DNA of 64,000 bases from NCBI GenBank assembly GCA_002305165.1, contig DBQI01000043.1, forward strand, positions 59,876 through 123,875. The letters run 5' to 3'. This document shows positions 17,312 to 25,658 of the stretch, one piece after another. Every line of letters begins with the position of its first letter. The stretch's first letter is position 1. Source of the DNA: Armatimonadetes bacterium UBA1398 (GTDB taxonomy: Bacteria; Armatimonadota; Zipacnadia; UBA1398). Below the pieces are notes generated by a model. That model saw only the letters and a program-made list of their open reading frames with translations, did not search any database and was not told where the DNA came from. Made by a program: the position numbers and the translations under genes.

Positions 17312-19021
17312 TCACTCGGGCAGCCGGACGGCCCCCCGGAAACCCTCTCCCTGGACCGCCGGGTCGATGACATTGCCTTCTGTGACAACGTTCGCGGAGG
17401 ACATGATATACACCGCATGTTGACCGATCTCATTGCGGGGCGCCCTGCATGCCCCCGTGATCGTGTTACCTCGCACCGTCAGCCCCTCGACGCCCGCCGC
17501 GAAGATGCCCGCACCATCCGTGCCCTGGATGAGGTTGCCCTCGAAGAGCACGTTGGCGTGCACCCCCGGCTCGGGCGGGTAACCCATGCCGCCCATCCAG
17601 GCGAAGGCCTGCAGGGCGGCCTCCGAGGAGGCCGCGCCGCCGTTGCAGTCGATAAACCGGCAGTTCCGCACCGTAACGTCGCGGGTGCCGATACTCTCAA
17701 AGAAGTGCGTGACCTCGGTCATCACGAGCACGCCGGACGAGGTGCAGCGGTCGAATGTGCAGTTCTCGATGACGGCGTCCCGGGTCTGGCAGAGAACGCC
17801 CCGAGCCCGATTGCGCCGCACAGTGCAGCCGCTCATGCGAAGCCGCGGAGTACGGGAGGCGTTGCCGAGGACATCGCCGACCTGCAGCCCCTCCGGCAGG
17901 GGCTCTTCGAACTCCACGCGGTGGATGTTGCCCTCCACCGGCTCCAGGGAGGCCGCGCGCACGGTGCCGCTGGCGTAGGTGAGGAGGGTCTCGCGGCGGA
18001 TCATCTCCATCGTGTCGCCGGCGTCGGGCAGGTCAGCCATCTTCAGGTTGTGCTGCCCGAGAACCGTGTGCTCATCCACCCGCTCCAGTACGGTGAGGTA
18101 GAGGCCGGACTTGATATTGGCGCCATCATCGCCCATCCCCTCGAATGTGCAGTCGGTAAGGGACACGGTGCCCTTGCAGCCCCCGAAGTGGGTCGCGTCC
18201 GCCGTCGCCGACATGAGCCGGCGGGTGCCGGGGCGGATCAGGACGTTGAACCGCGTCAGCGAGATGTTCTCAGACACGAGGCCGATGAGCCCCATGCCGG
18301 GCGTCGTGTAGATCGTAATGTCCTCGACAGATACCTCCTGGCACCGCTGGAAGACAATGGCGTTGTGGCCGTACACCCAGTGCCTCAGGACGACGAGATG
18401 GCCCACGGGAACGGCGATGTCCCAGCCCAGATGGACGCGGAGCGTCTGGGGCCCGATCAGCTCCGTTCGCTCCACGCCACTGTAGACGTCCAGTCCCTGG
18501 CGAACAGGGAGGCCGGTGTCGGGCTCGTAGTCCATGAACGCGCCCACTGCCTCCCCGCCCTCGACGGGGAACTCGTCATCGACGCGCACATCGAACCACC
18601 TCGGCTCGGCGGCGATCACCTCGCCAACGGAGAAGGGCGCTCGGGGGGAGTCCACAGTGAAGCCCGTGAGGTGCACATTACGGCAGTTGAGGAAGTAGAA
18701 GAGGCTCGTGGCGCCGCTGACCATCAACTCGGCCCCACCGCCATCGAGGGTGAAGCCATCTAGATCAGCGACCGGGAAGAGAGTCGCTGGGCTCTCGGGA
18801 TTGGCGCCGGCTGTGAGGTCATAGCGCCCGGGGTGAAGCACGAGCCGCTGGGCGCCGGTGCGCGCCACCTCGGCGAAGGCCTCGAGGAACGCTGCCGTGT
18901 CATCCTGGCCGTCGTCGGGCACCGCGCCGAAGGCGGCGACATCGACCGTTCCCTCGTGCTGAACTGCCCCCACGGCCGCTGTGCCGAGAGCGATAGCCGT
19001 GCAACCTGTGACCCAGAACAT
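17312..19021 (-). CDS. Secreted right-handed parallel beta-helix protein
   Basis: A 569-residue protein with an N-terminal hydrophobic leader. VDVAAFGAVPDDGQDDTAAFLEA then matches the conserved start of pectate-lyase-3 / glycosyl hydrolase 28-like beta helices. The rest is a run of short strand repeats typical of PbH1 coils, such as VSLTDCTFEGMGDDGANIKSG, LRMSGCTVRRNRARGVLCQT and VIENCTFDRCTSSGVLVMT. Members are polysaccharide lyases, hydrolases or epimerases; catalytic residues cannot be assigned by eye. ATG 19021 has GGAGG 6 nt upstream. It lies among glycosidase genes, so it probably acts outside the cytoplasm on a plant or algal polymer. Confidence 0.85.
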   Translation of the reverse strand: MFWVTGCTAIALGTAAVGAVQHEGTVDVAAFGAVPDDGQDDTAAFLEAFAEVARTGAQRLVLHPGRYDLTAGANPESPATLFPVADLDGFTLDGGGAELMVSGATSLFYFLNCRNVHLTGFTVDSPRAPFSVGEVIAAEPRWFDVRVDDEFPVEGGEAVGAFMDYEPDTGLPVRQGLDVYSGVERTELIGPQTLRVHLGWDIAVPVGHLVVLRHWVYGHNAIVFQRCQEVSVEDITIYTTPGMGLIGLVSENISLTRFNVLIRPGTRRLMSATADATHFGGCKGTVSLTDCTFEGMGDDGANIKSGLYLTVLERVDEHTVLGQHNLKMADLPDAGDTMEMIRRETLLTYASGTVRAASLEPVEGNIHRVEFEEPLPEGLQVGDVLGNASRTPRLRMSGCTVRRNRARGVLCQTRDAVIENCTFDRCTSSGVLVMTEVTHFFESIGTRDVTVRNCRFIDCNGGAASSEAALQAFAWMGGMGYPPEPGVHANVLFEGNLIQGTDGAGIFAAGVEGLTVRGNTITGACRAPRNEIGQHAVYIMSSANVVTEGNVIDPAVQGEGFRGAVRLPE

Positions 19022-19177
19022 GGCATGCCTCCAGTCGGTGCTCGATGGTGCTTAGGTACTTCGGCACCTGCGAAGCGCGGCCTGCGAGCGTGGCCGAGTC
19101 GGAGGGAGGTTAGGGGGTGTTGTTAGGGGTATTACGGATGAGAAGCCCAGCAATGCTCTGTTGAGGAGGCGCACACG

Positions 19178-21964
19178 ATGTCCCCGACGATAAGAATCGC
19201 CCTTTGGGTGGGAGCCCTTGGCTACCTGTCCCCGGTCTGCCTCGCCGCGGATCTGAGCTTCACGAACGATGGGCTGCAGATCGATGCCGGCAGCATGGGG
19301 GTGTTCACCCTCACATATCCGGCCCTCGTCGGCGAAGATGGACAAACGGTGCATCCGGCCATCGAGAAGTCCGCGGAGGCGGATCGGGCGCGGGTCCGCT
19401 ACGAGGGCGGCGCGTCCGCGGAACTGGAGATCCGTGCCGGGGAGGTCACAACCCGGCTGAGCGGCGTACCCGAGAGCGCCCACTCGGTACGCATGGAGAT
19501 GCTTATCGACTTCGGGTACGCGCAGGGCGGTTCGTGGCGGATCGGTGACACGGGGGCGATGCCGTTCCCGCAAGCCCAACCGGGACTGCCGTTCCTCCAT
19601 CAGGGGCATGCGGGCGAGTTTGAGCTTACCAACTTCGAGGACCGCAGCCTGAGCCTGAGGGTCCCCGAGAACTGCTACCAGGAGCTTCAGGACAATCGCG
19701 AGTGGGGCTGGAAGATCTTCGCATGGTCCCTCCTGATGCCGTGCGAGCCCGGAGACAGCGTGTACACGGTGGGGATCGCCCAATCCGAGCCAGTAGACGG
19801 CGCGAGGGTCATCGTAGTGGACCAGTATGGCCAGGACGCGCAAGCGGAATACCCCGGCAAGGTCCACAGCGATGAGGATCTGAGGGCCGGTGAGGAGGCG
19901 GAGAGAGCCTTCACCGAGGCGCTCTCGTTACCGGACCTGGATCCCTACGGTGGCCTTCCCGGCAGCGGAACCGAGCTCGGCCTGACGGCCACAGGGTTCT
20001 TCCACGTCGAGCAGGTCGATGGTCAGTGGACGCTCGTCGATCCGGTGGGCAACGCCTACTTCCTGCTCGGGCTCTGCGCTTTCGGCCCCTGCGACGACTA
20101 CACGACCATCGAGGGCCGGGAGAGCATCTACGAATGGCTTCCCCCCTATGAGGGCGAGTTCCAGACGGCGTACCACCCCCAGTCGTACTGGTCGCGCCGG
20201 GCGTTCTCGTTCTACCTGGCCAACGTGATCCGCAAGGAGGGGCAGCCCTTCGATGTTGAGGCGTGGCGGGCGAGGATGATCGAGCGGGTGCGCCCCTGGG
20301 GCTTCAATGCGGCTGGGGCCTTCTCCAGCGGGGCAGAGACCTACCGTGCCGCCGGCTTCCCCTATGTCGCGCATCTGCCGCTCCAGCTTCCTTGGACCCT
20401 CGAGCGCCCTCTCGAGGGTCTTCGAGGCTTCTTCGACCCCTTCGACACGATCACCGCGGCACGCATTGACGAGCTGTTCGCGGAGCAGGTCGCGCCGGCG
20501 GCCGATGATCCGCTCATCATCGGCTACTACCTCGAGAACGAGCAGGCCTGCGAGGACATCCCCAGGGTCATTCCCCAACTCACGGGTGATGAGCCGTGCA
20601 AGCTCGAGCTCGTCGCGATGCTCCGCGAGCGGTACCAGACCATCGAGGACTTCAACGCAGCCTGGGGCATGGACGCGAAGAGCTTCGACGAACTCACGGG
20701 CCAAGGCCTGCCGGTGGCCACAGCCTCAGCAGCGGCCGATATGAGGGACTACACAGAGCGGTTCCTGGATCGGTACTACAGCCTACTGACCACCACGTTC
20801 CGGAAGTACGACACGAACCACATGCTCATCGGAAACCGCTGGCAGCCCGGAACGGCTAACGACGAGACGCTGGTGCGGGTTGCTGGGCAGTATATGGATG
20901 TCATCAGCGTCAACTACTACACATATGGCCTCGACGTAGGGTTCCTGGAGCGCCTCTACGCGTGGAGCGGTGGCAGACCGATGCTCCTCAGCGAGTGGCA
21001 CTACTGCTCGCCCAGCGACACGGGCCTCCCTGGCGGCGGGCCCGAGGTCAGCAGTCAGCGCGAGCGAGGGCTCGCCTACCGCAACTACGTCGAGCAGGCC
21101 GCCGCCATGGGCTTCATCGTCGGCTCCGAGTGGTTCACGCTCATCGATCAAGCCCGCACGGGACGGTTCTTCCAGGGGTATACGGGCGAGAATGGCAACA
21201 CGGGGGTCATCAGCGTCACCGACACGCCCTGGTTCGACTTCCTGGAGGAAGCCGTTCGCGCCCACGCGGCGACCTACGAGATCCGCCACCGCGGGCGCGA
21301 GCCCTTCCGCTATGAGGATCCGAAGTTCGCGGGCCGGTCGGGCGGCACGAAGACCGTTCACGTCCCTCGCGCCCCGGGGCTGATGACCATCGATGGCAGC
21401 CGGAACGACTGGCCCGGCACGCCGCCCAGCCTCATCAGCCAGGATCGGCTCGTCCAAGGAGCGGATGCGGGCGGGGTGGAGATGGCCTTCAGGATGTGCT
21501 GGGATGACCAGCACCTGTACCTCATCGCGGATGTGGCCGATAGCACCCCGATGCGCAACGAACACGAGGGCGCCGATCTCTGGCAGGGCGACGGGCTGGA
21601 GCTCTTCTTGGGCCACGAGCAAGTCGACGACCCTGGGCAACTCCTCTTCAGCGACCGCCAGGTGCTAATCGGGGCGGGCCTGGCGAACGGAGAGGCCCGC
21701 ACCCACGTCATGAGGGCGCCGGAGGCCTATGACTGTGAGGTCACCGTCGTGCCAGCCGCTGACGGGACGGGCTACACCCTCGAGGTAGCAATCCCCTTCA
21801 GCGCCCTGGGTTTCGAGCCCCAACCGGGGCAGAAGCTCCTCTTCGACCTGGCGGTCAACGACAGCCTCGATGGCGTGCACCGCGTGCGCCAGCTCATGTG
21901 GAACGGCTCGGCGAGGAACTCGAGCGATCGAACCTACTGGGGGCGCGCGACGCTGGCCGAGTAG
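19178..21964 (+). CDS. Secreted clan GH-A glycoside hydrolase with CBM9-like C-terminal domain
   Basis: A 928-residue exported protein. The signal peptide ends near LAADLS. Residues ~25-260 form a beta-rich domain, residues ~270-700 look like a TIM barrel of the beta-galactosidase/agarase type, and the region from ~736 (MTIDGSRNDWPG...QHLYLIADVADSTP...WQGDGLELFLGHE) matches CBM9-like carbohydrate-binding domains. Candidate catalytic residues are Glu455 in GYYLENEQACED (acid/base after Asn454) and Glu606 in MLLSEWHYCS (nucleophile), the clan GH-A pattern. GAGGAGG stands 8 nt before the ATG. It is divergent from the beta-helix gene and convergent with the di-heme gene. The exact family (GH42, GH86 or other) is not settled by eye. 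Confidence 0.85.
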   Translation: MSPTIRIALWVGALGYLSPVCLAADLSFTNDGLQIDAGSMGVFTLTYPALVGEDGQTVHPAIEKSAEADRARVRYEGGASAELEIRAGEVTTRLSGVPESAHSVRMEMLIDFGYAQGGSWRIGDTGAMPFPQAQPGLPFLHQGHAGEFELTNFEDRSLSLRVPENCYQELQDNREWGWKIFAWSLLMPCEPGDSVYTVGIAQSEPVDGARVIVVDQYGQDAQAEYPGKVHSDEDLRAGEEAERAFTEALSLPDLDPYGGLPGSGTELGLTATGFFHVEQVDGQWTLVDPVGNAYFLLGLCAFGPCDDYTTIEGRESIYEWLPPYEGEFQTAYHPQSYWSRRAFSFYLANVIRKEGQPFDVEAWRARMIERVRPWGFNAAGAFSSGAETYRAAGFPYVAHLPLQLPWTLERPLEGLRGFFDPFDTITAARIDELFAEQVAPAADDPLIIGYYLENEQACEDIPRVIPQLTGDEPCKLELVAMLRERYQTIEDFNAAWGMDAKSFDELTGQGLPVATASAAADMRDYTERFLDRYYSLLTTTFRKYDTNHMLIGNRWQPGTANDETLVRVAGQYMDVISVNYYTYGLDVGFLERLYAWSGGRPMLLSEWHYCSPSDTGLPGGGPEVSSQRERGLAYRNYVEQAAAMGFIVGSEWFTLIDQARTGRFFQGYTGENGNTGVISVTDTPWFDFLEEAVRAHAATYEIRHRGREPFRYEDPKFAGRSGGTKTVHVPRAPGLMTIDGSRNDWPGTPPSLISQDRLVQGADAGGVEMAFRMCWDDQHLYLIADVADSTPMRNEHEGADLWQGDGLELFLGHEQVDDPGQLLFSDRQVLIGAGLANGEARTHVMRAPEAYDCEVTVVPAADGTGYTLEVAIPFSALGFEPQPGQKLLFDLAVNDSLDGVHRVRQLMWNGSARNSSDRTYWGRATLAE

Positions 21965-21970
21965 GGGACG

Positions 21971-24900
21971 CTACTGCACCTCCGGCATGGGAACGGTCTC
22001 GCCGCGGAGCTGGGCCTGCTGATCGCCGCGGTCGTAGGTGCCGTAGAACACCGCGTTGCAGTCGATCCACAGGGCGAGACGCTCGTACTCCTCTGGGTCG
22101 AGGGTCACGGATTCGTGTCCCTCGTCGAGCAGGCGCATCAGTCGGCTGCCTAGGGATCCGAAGGCGCCCCCCGGATCGGTCCGGTGCACGGGATTCCAGC
22201 CTCCGTACCGGGGCACCAGGGAATCGCCCGCGTGAGCGACGTTCGTCGCATCGCCCCAGAAGCTCAGCCCACCTGTCAGGGCGAGGTACGACCGCGTCCA
22301 TGGCCCCTCGGGAGTTCCGGTAAGAGGGAGCCCGCCCGCGGGCTCCGCGTCGCCATGGCAGCTCACGCAGTGACGGTCGAGTACAGGCTGCACGAGCCGC
22401 GGGTAGGAGAAGGGATGGGTTCCGTCGGGGCCGGGGGTGAGCTGCTGCGGCGCCTGCATCACCGATCGGGCCTCCACCGACTCCGGCGCGGTGGTTCGGG
22501 ACTCGTGGCAGCCGATGCACATAGCCTGCTCCCCCGGCTGCAGGTAGGTGGCGCTCCGCATCGTCTGAACGGCGCGCCCACGGTCATCCAGGGCTTGGAA
22601 GTAGACGGGTGTGCGCGCGGGCAGCTCGAAGTACGCGGAGCCATCGGCGGCTACCGGCACCGTTCCCAGCACGGCTCTGGCCGGCTCCTGACCGGCCAGC
22701 CCGATGGGTGGGTCATCGCCGACCGGCGTCGTCTTGGGGAGCACCTGGACGACCCGCAGCGCCTTCACGGCGCCAGGCGCCACCCCGTCGAGCCCTCGAT
22801 AGACATCCTGAAGGGCGAACGTGCCCACCGGAGGAGCGCCCTCGGGCAACAAGCTGGCCCGCTCCGGTGGCGCGGGCCGCGGGCGGAGCGGGATGGGGTT
22901 CGATGACCCTATCCGAGGGTTCCGGTAGAGCAACTCGCGGTTGCCTGCGCGGTCCAGCACATAGAGGCCCAGGGCGGCGGGCTCGTTGGGCGGCGGCTCC
23001 ATCACGAGAGGCGACGGGCTGTAGGAGCACAGGAAGAGGCTCTCAGACAGGGGCCAGGGTGATGCGTAGTAGGTCGTGGGCACCGCCTCGGACTCCGGGA
23101 AGGGCACCTCGGGAGTGAGCCGCTCGACGGGCGCTGGCCCGTCGAAATCCACATTCGGGTCCACGAGGATCAGCGAGCCGCCGGTGATGGAGTGATGGGC
23201 GGACGCGGTGCAGACCAGCTTGCCGGTGCCCGGAACCACCTGGGCTTCGAAGCTGCAGTGGGGGTTCTGGGTGTGGTTGCCGTAGAGCGCCACGGGGCTG
23301 GTTCCATCGGGGTTCATGCGCCAGAGATTCTGGTGGAGAACCGCGTGGCGGTCGACGTAGTCCCAGCGCGCGTAGCTGATGCTTCCATCGGGCAGCAGCG
23401 TGGGGAACCACTCGTTCGTCTCGTGGAAGGAGAGGGTTCGGACCTCGCCGGTCTGGCGGAACAGCCGGTGCAGGGTATAGACGTGCCAAGCCTCGCCGAA
23501 CTGGGCCCCGAAGCAGCGCGCATGCCCCTTACGCCGGGTGGAGCTGAGCATGAGGTCGCCGCCGGGGAGATAGGCCGGCATGAGGTCCTCGTAGGCGCCG
23601 GCGGTGAGCTGCTGTACCCCTCCGCTTCCAAGGTCCAGTTCGAACAGGTGATAGAAGGGGTCGCTAGGCTGGCACGAGGAGTAGGAGAAGGCGACGCGGC
23701 CGGCGTCCCACGAGAGGACCGGCGCGAGGACGCTGCCGCTCCAGCGATCGGCATCGAGCAACGGCGTTGCCGCGAGAGAGCGGCCGGGTTGCTCGAGCAC
23801 GAACAGGCCGCCGCCCGCGCGGGCGCGCCATCCGAAGTACTGCATCACCAGGTGGCTGTACGCCGCTGGCGCTCGCTGGACGAACAGGAGCCGCACGTTC
23901 CCCATCAGCGGGTCGGACAACAGCGCCTGACGCCTCAGCCACCGCGCGTTGAGGTAGAGCGCGCGTCCATCGGCGACCTCGGTCAAACCATCGAGGGCCA
24001 CGATGGCGTCGGCAAGCTCGCGTTCCGCGGCCCCGCGGTCACGGCTTGAGAGAATGGCGCTCGCCGCGGCGAGGGATTCCGACGCTAGCGCCGCATAGCC
24101 GAGGGTATCGATCCGTTCCGCATCAGATGCCTCCCAATCGGCCTCGACGAGTCGGGCGAGCTCGAGCGAGACATCGGCACTCCCAGCCGGCGCCGCCTCC
24201 CAAGCCCCCTGCGGCGACGAGAGGGTGTACCCCCGGGCCTGGCACACGCCATAGCGATGGGACAGGCCAGCGCAAGCGGCGTCATCGGCAAAGCGCGTCC
24301 CATCGCTGACGCCGAGCAACCGGCCATCGCGCAATACCACCCACGCCCGGTCTGCACCGCCCAGGCCGTCCCAGTCAAGACGAGCTTCGTCGCCCTCCCT
24401 GCTGAGGGAGAGGCCCGTGGGCGGCGGCACGGACGGCGCGTTGCCCTGGACCGCCAGACCGATGAGACCCAGGGGGTCACCCGTGGGCGCGAGCGGCAGG
24501 GCGGCCGTGGGGCCCCACACCGCGTCCCGGGCGGCTTGCCAATCGCCGCCGCACAGGCCCACGACCACCTTGGGGAAGGGGATCCGCTCTCCGGGCTCCA
24601 GCGTCACCGTCCCACCGGGCGCGCGACAGGTGAGGCGCAGCCGCGCCGACCCATCAACGGCACGATCGACATCGAGAGCCCAGAGGGCAAAGGAGGCCGC
24701 GCCGATGACGAGGGTGCCGGTGGGCTCGTCGCCATGGATGATGAACACGGGCAGGCACCGGTCGCCCTCGCCAAGCACCGGTGCGGTCAGCCGGAGCTCG
24801 CTGCCGAGGCCGACGGCCCGGCTCTGCCACTGGTAACGGGTGTCGGGGTAGTGGACCGCGAAGGGCTGCACCCCCTCGGCCGTGTCGCGCTCGAGCTCGT

Positions 24901-25654
24901 ACCGCCAGGGGCCGTCCGAGTCGTCGAAGCCGTCGGAGGCGCGGTAGCTGGGACCGTCCACATACTCGACCAACGGGTCCCAATGGGTCGTGTCACAGCC
25001 GATATCGCCGCGACGGTGGAGGACGAACCTCAGGTGGTCGCCCTCGGAGAGCTCCAGGTTGAGGCACGGCTCAACGCCAGCGGCATCATCGGGCCCAAGC
25101 TCGGCCACGTAGAGCTCCTCGGCGCCCAGACGGACAGTGGCGCGGATCCCGTCGCCGCCGTTGGTGTCGGCCTTGGCGATGCATCCCGATACGGCGACTC
25201 TGCCGTCCCGCGGCGCGACGAAGGTGCGACAACTGGAGACCGTTTCCCCCGAGTGCTGCCAGTCTCTGCCCACGCGCGTCCAATCCGGGCCGCTCCAGAA
25301 GGTCGATCCGTACCACTCCTCCGCACGGTACGCCAAGGGCTCGTAGACAAAGCGCCCCTCCGCATCGACAGCGCGCGCCGCCATAGCGAGGTCGACGGCA
25401 TGGAGGTCGCCCAAGGGGACGGACTGGCCGCCGTCGTTGCGGATCCAACCGGAAATGTGGATCAACTTCACATCGCCGGCGGTGTAGGCCTGCGGGGTGA
25501 GATCCACCGCCACGGCCGGTCCCGCGCCCTCGATGCTGTAGCCCGCATCCGCCTGCAGCCGGAAGGACGGGGCGGCGGGATGGCTCGCCAGCAGATCGAT
25601 CGGCCCCAGCAGAGTGACCAGGGCAAGACTCAGTTGCACTACAGGTGAAATCAC
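21971..25654 (-). CDS. Secreted PD40-repeat protein with two c-type haem motifs (hydrazine-synthase-alpha-like architecture)
   Basis: A 1227-residue exported protein. The signal ends near LASHPAAP. Residues ~30-260 resemble an NPCBM-type beta sandwich. A fibronectin-like stretch lies near residue 415 (PTGLSLSREGDEARLDWDGL). Residues ~640-900 hold PD40/TolB propeller repeats (GDLMLSSTRRKGHARCFG, DGSISYARWDYVDR). Two haem-binding motifs follow: C1046-I-G-C-H and C1096-V-S-C-H. This order resembles the HZS-alpha/PD40-cytochrome family found in many Planctomycetes-Verrucomicrobia-like genomes, where the function is unknown. It begins 4 bp after the GH36-like gene, so both are probably co-transcribed and exported together. 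Confidence 0.85.
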   Translation of the reverse strand: MISPVVQLSLALVTLLGPIDLLASHPAAPSFRLQADAGYSIEGAGPAVAVDLTPQAYTAGDVKLIHISGWIRNDGGQSVPLGDLHAVDLAMAARAVDAEGRFVYEPLAYRAEEWYGSTFWSGPDWTRVGRDWQHSGETVSSCRTFVAPRDGRVAVSGCIAKADTNGGDGIRATVRLGAEELYVAELGPDDAAGVEPCLNLELSEGDHLRFVLHRRGDIGCDTTHWDPLVEYVDGPSYRASDGFDDSDGPWRYELERDTAEGVQPFAVHYPDTRYQWQSRAVGLGSELRLTAPVLGEGDRCLPVFIIHGDEPTGTLVIGAASFALWALDVDRAVDGSARLRLTCRAPGGTVTLEPGERIPFPKVVVGLCGGDWQAARDAVWGPTAALPLAPTGDPLGLIGLAVQGNAPSVPPPTGLSLSREGDEARLDWDGLGGADRAWVVLRDGRLLGVSDGTRFADDAACAGLSHRYGVCQARGYTLSSPQGAWEAAPAGSADVSLELARLVEADWEASDAERIDTLGYAALASESLAAASAILSSRDRGAAERELADAIVALDGLTEVADGRALYLNARWLRRQALLSDPLMGNVRLLFVQRAPAAYSHLVMQYFGWRARAGGGLFVLEQPGRSLAATPLLDADRWSGSVLAPVLSWDAGRVAFSYSSCQPSDPFYHLFELDLGSGGVQQLTAGAYEDLMPAYLPGGDLMLSSTRRKGHARCFGAQFGEAWHVYTLHRLFRQTGEVRTLSFHETNEWFPTLLPDGSISYARWDYVDRHAVLHQNLWRMNPDGTSPVALYGNHTQNPHCSFEAQVVPGTGKLVCTASAHHSITGGSLILVDPNVDFDGPAPVERLTPEVPFPESEAVPTTYYASPWPLSESLFLCSYSPSPLVMEPPPNEPAALGLYVLDRAGNRELLYRNPRIGSSNPIPLRPRPAPPERASLLPEGAPPVGTFALQDVYRGLDGVAPGAVKALRVVQVLPKTTPVGDDPPIGLAGQEPARAVLGTVPVAADGSAYFELPARTPVYFQALDDRGRAVQTMRSATYLQPGEQAMCIGCHESRTTAPESVEARSVMQAPQQLTPGPDGTHPFSYPRLVQPVLDRHCVSCHGDAEPAGGLPLTGTPEGPWTRSYLALTGGLSFWGDATNVAHAGDSLVPRYGGWNPVHRTDPGGAFGSLGSRLMRLLDEGHESVTLDPEEYERLALWIDCNAVFYGTYDRGDQQAQLRGETVPMPEVQ

Positions 25655-25658
25655 GCCA

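Noticed and set aside
17222..18763. 513-codon plus-strand ORF
   Set aside because: Lies wholly antisense to the beta-helix gene, has no recognisable domain and shows the His/Val/Gly-rich bias of an antisense frame in GC-rich DNA.
24257..25648. 463-codon plus-strand ORF
   Set aside because: Antisense to the di-heme PD40 protein, whose signal peptide, repeats and haem motifs are clear on the minus strand.
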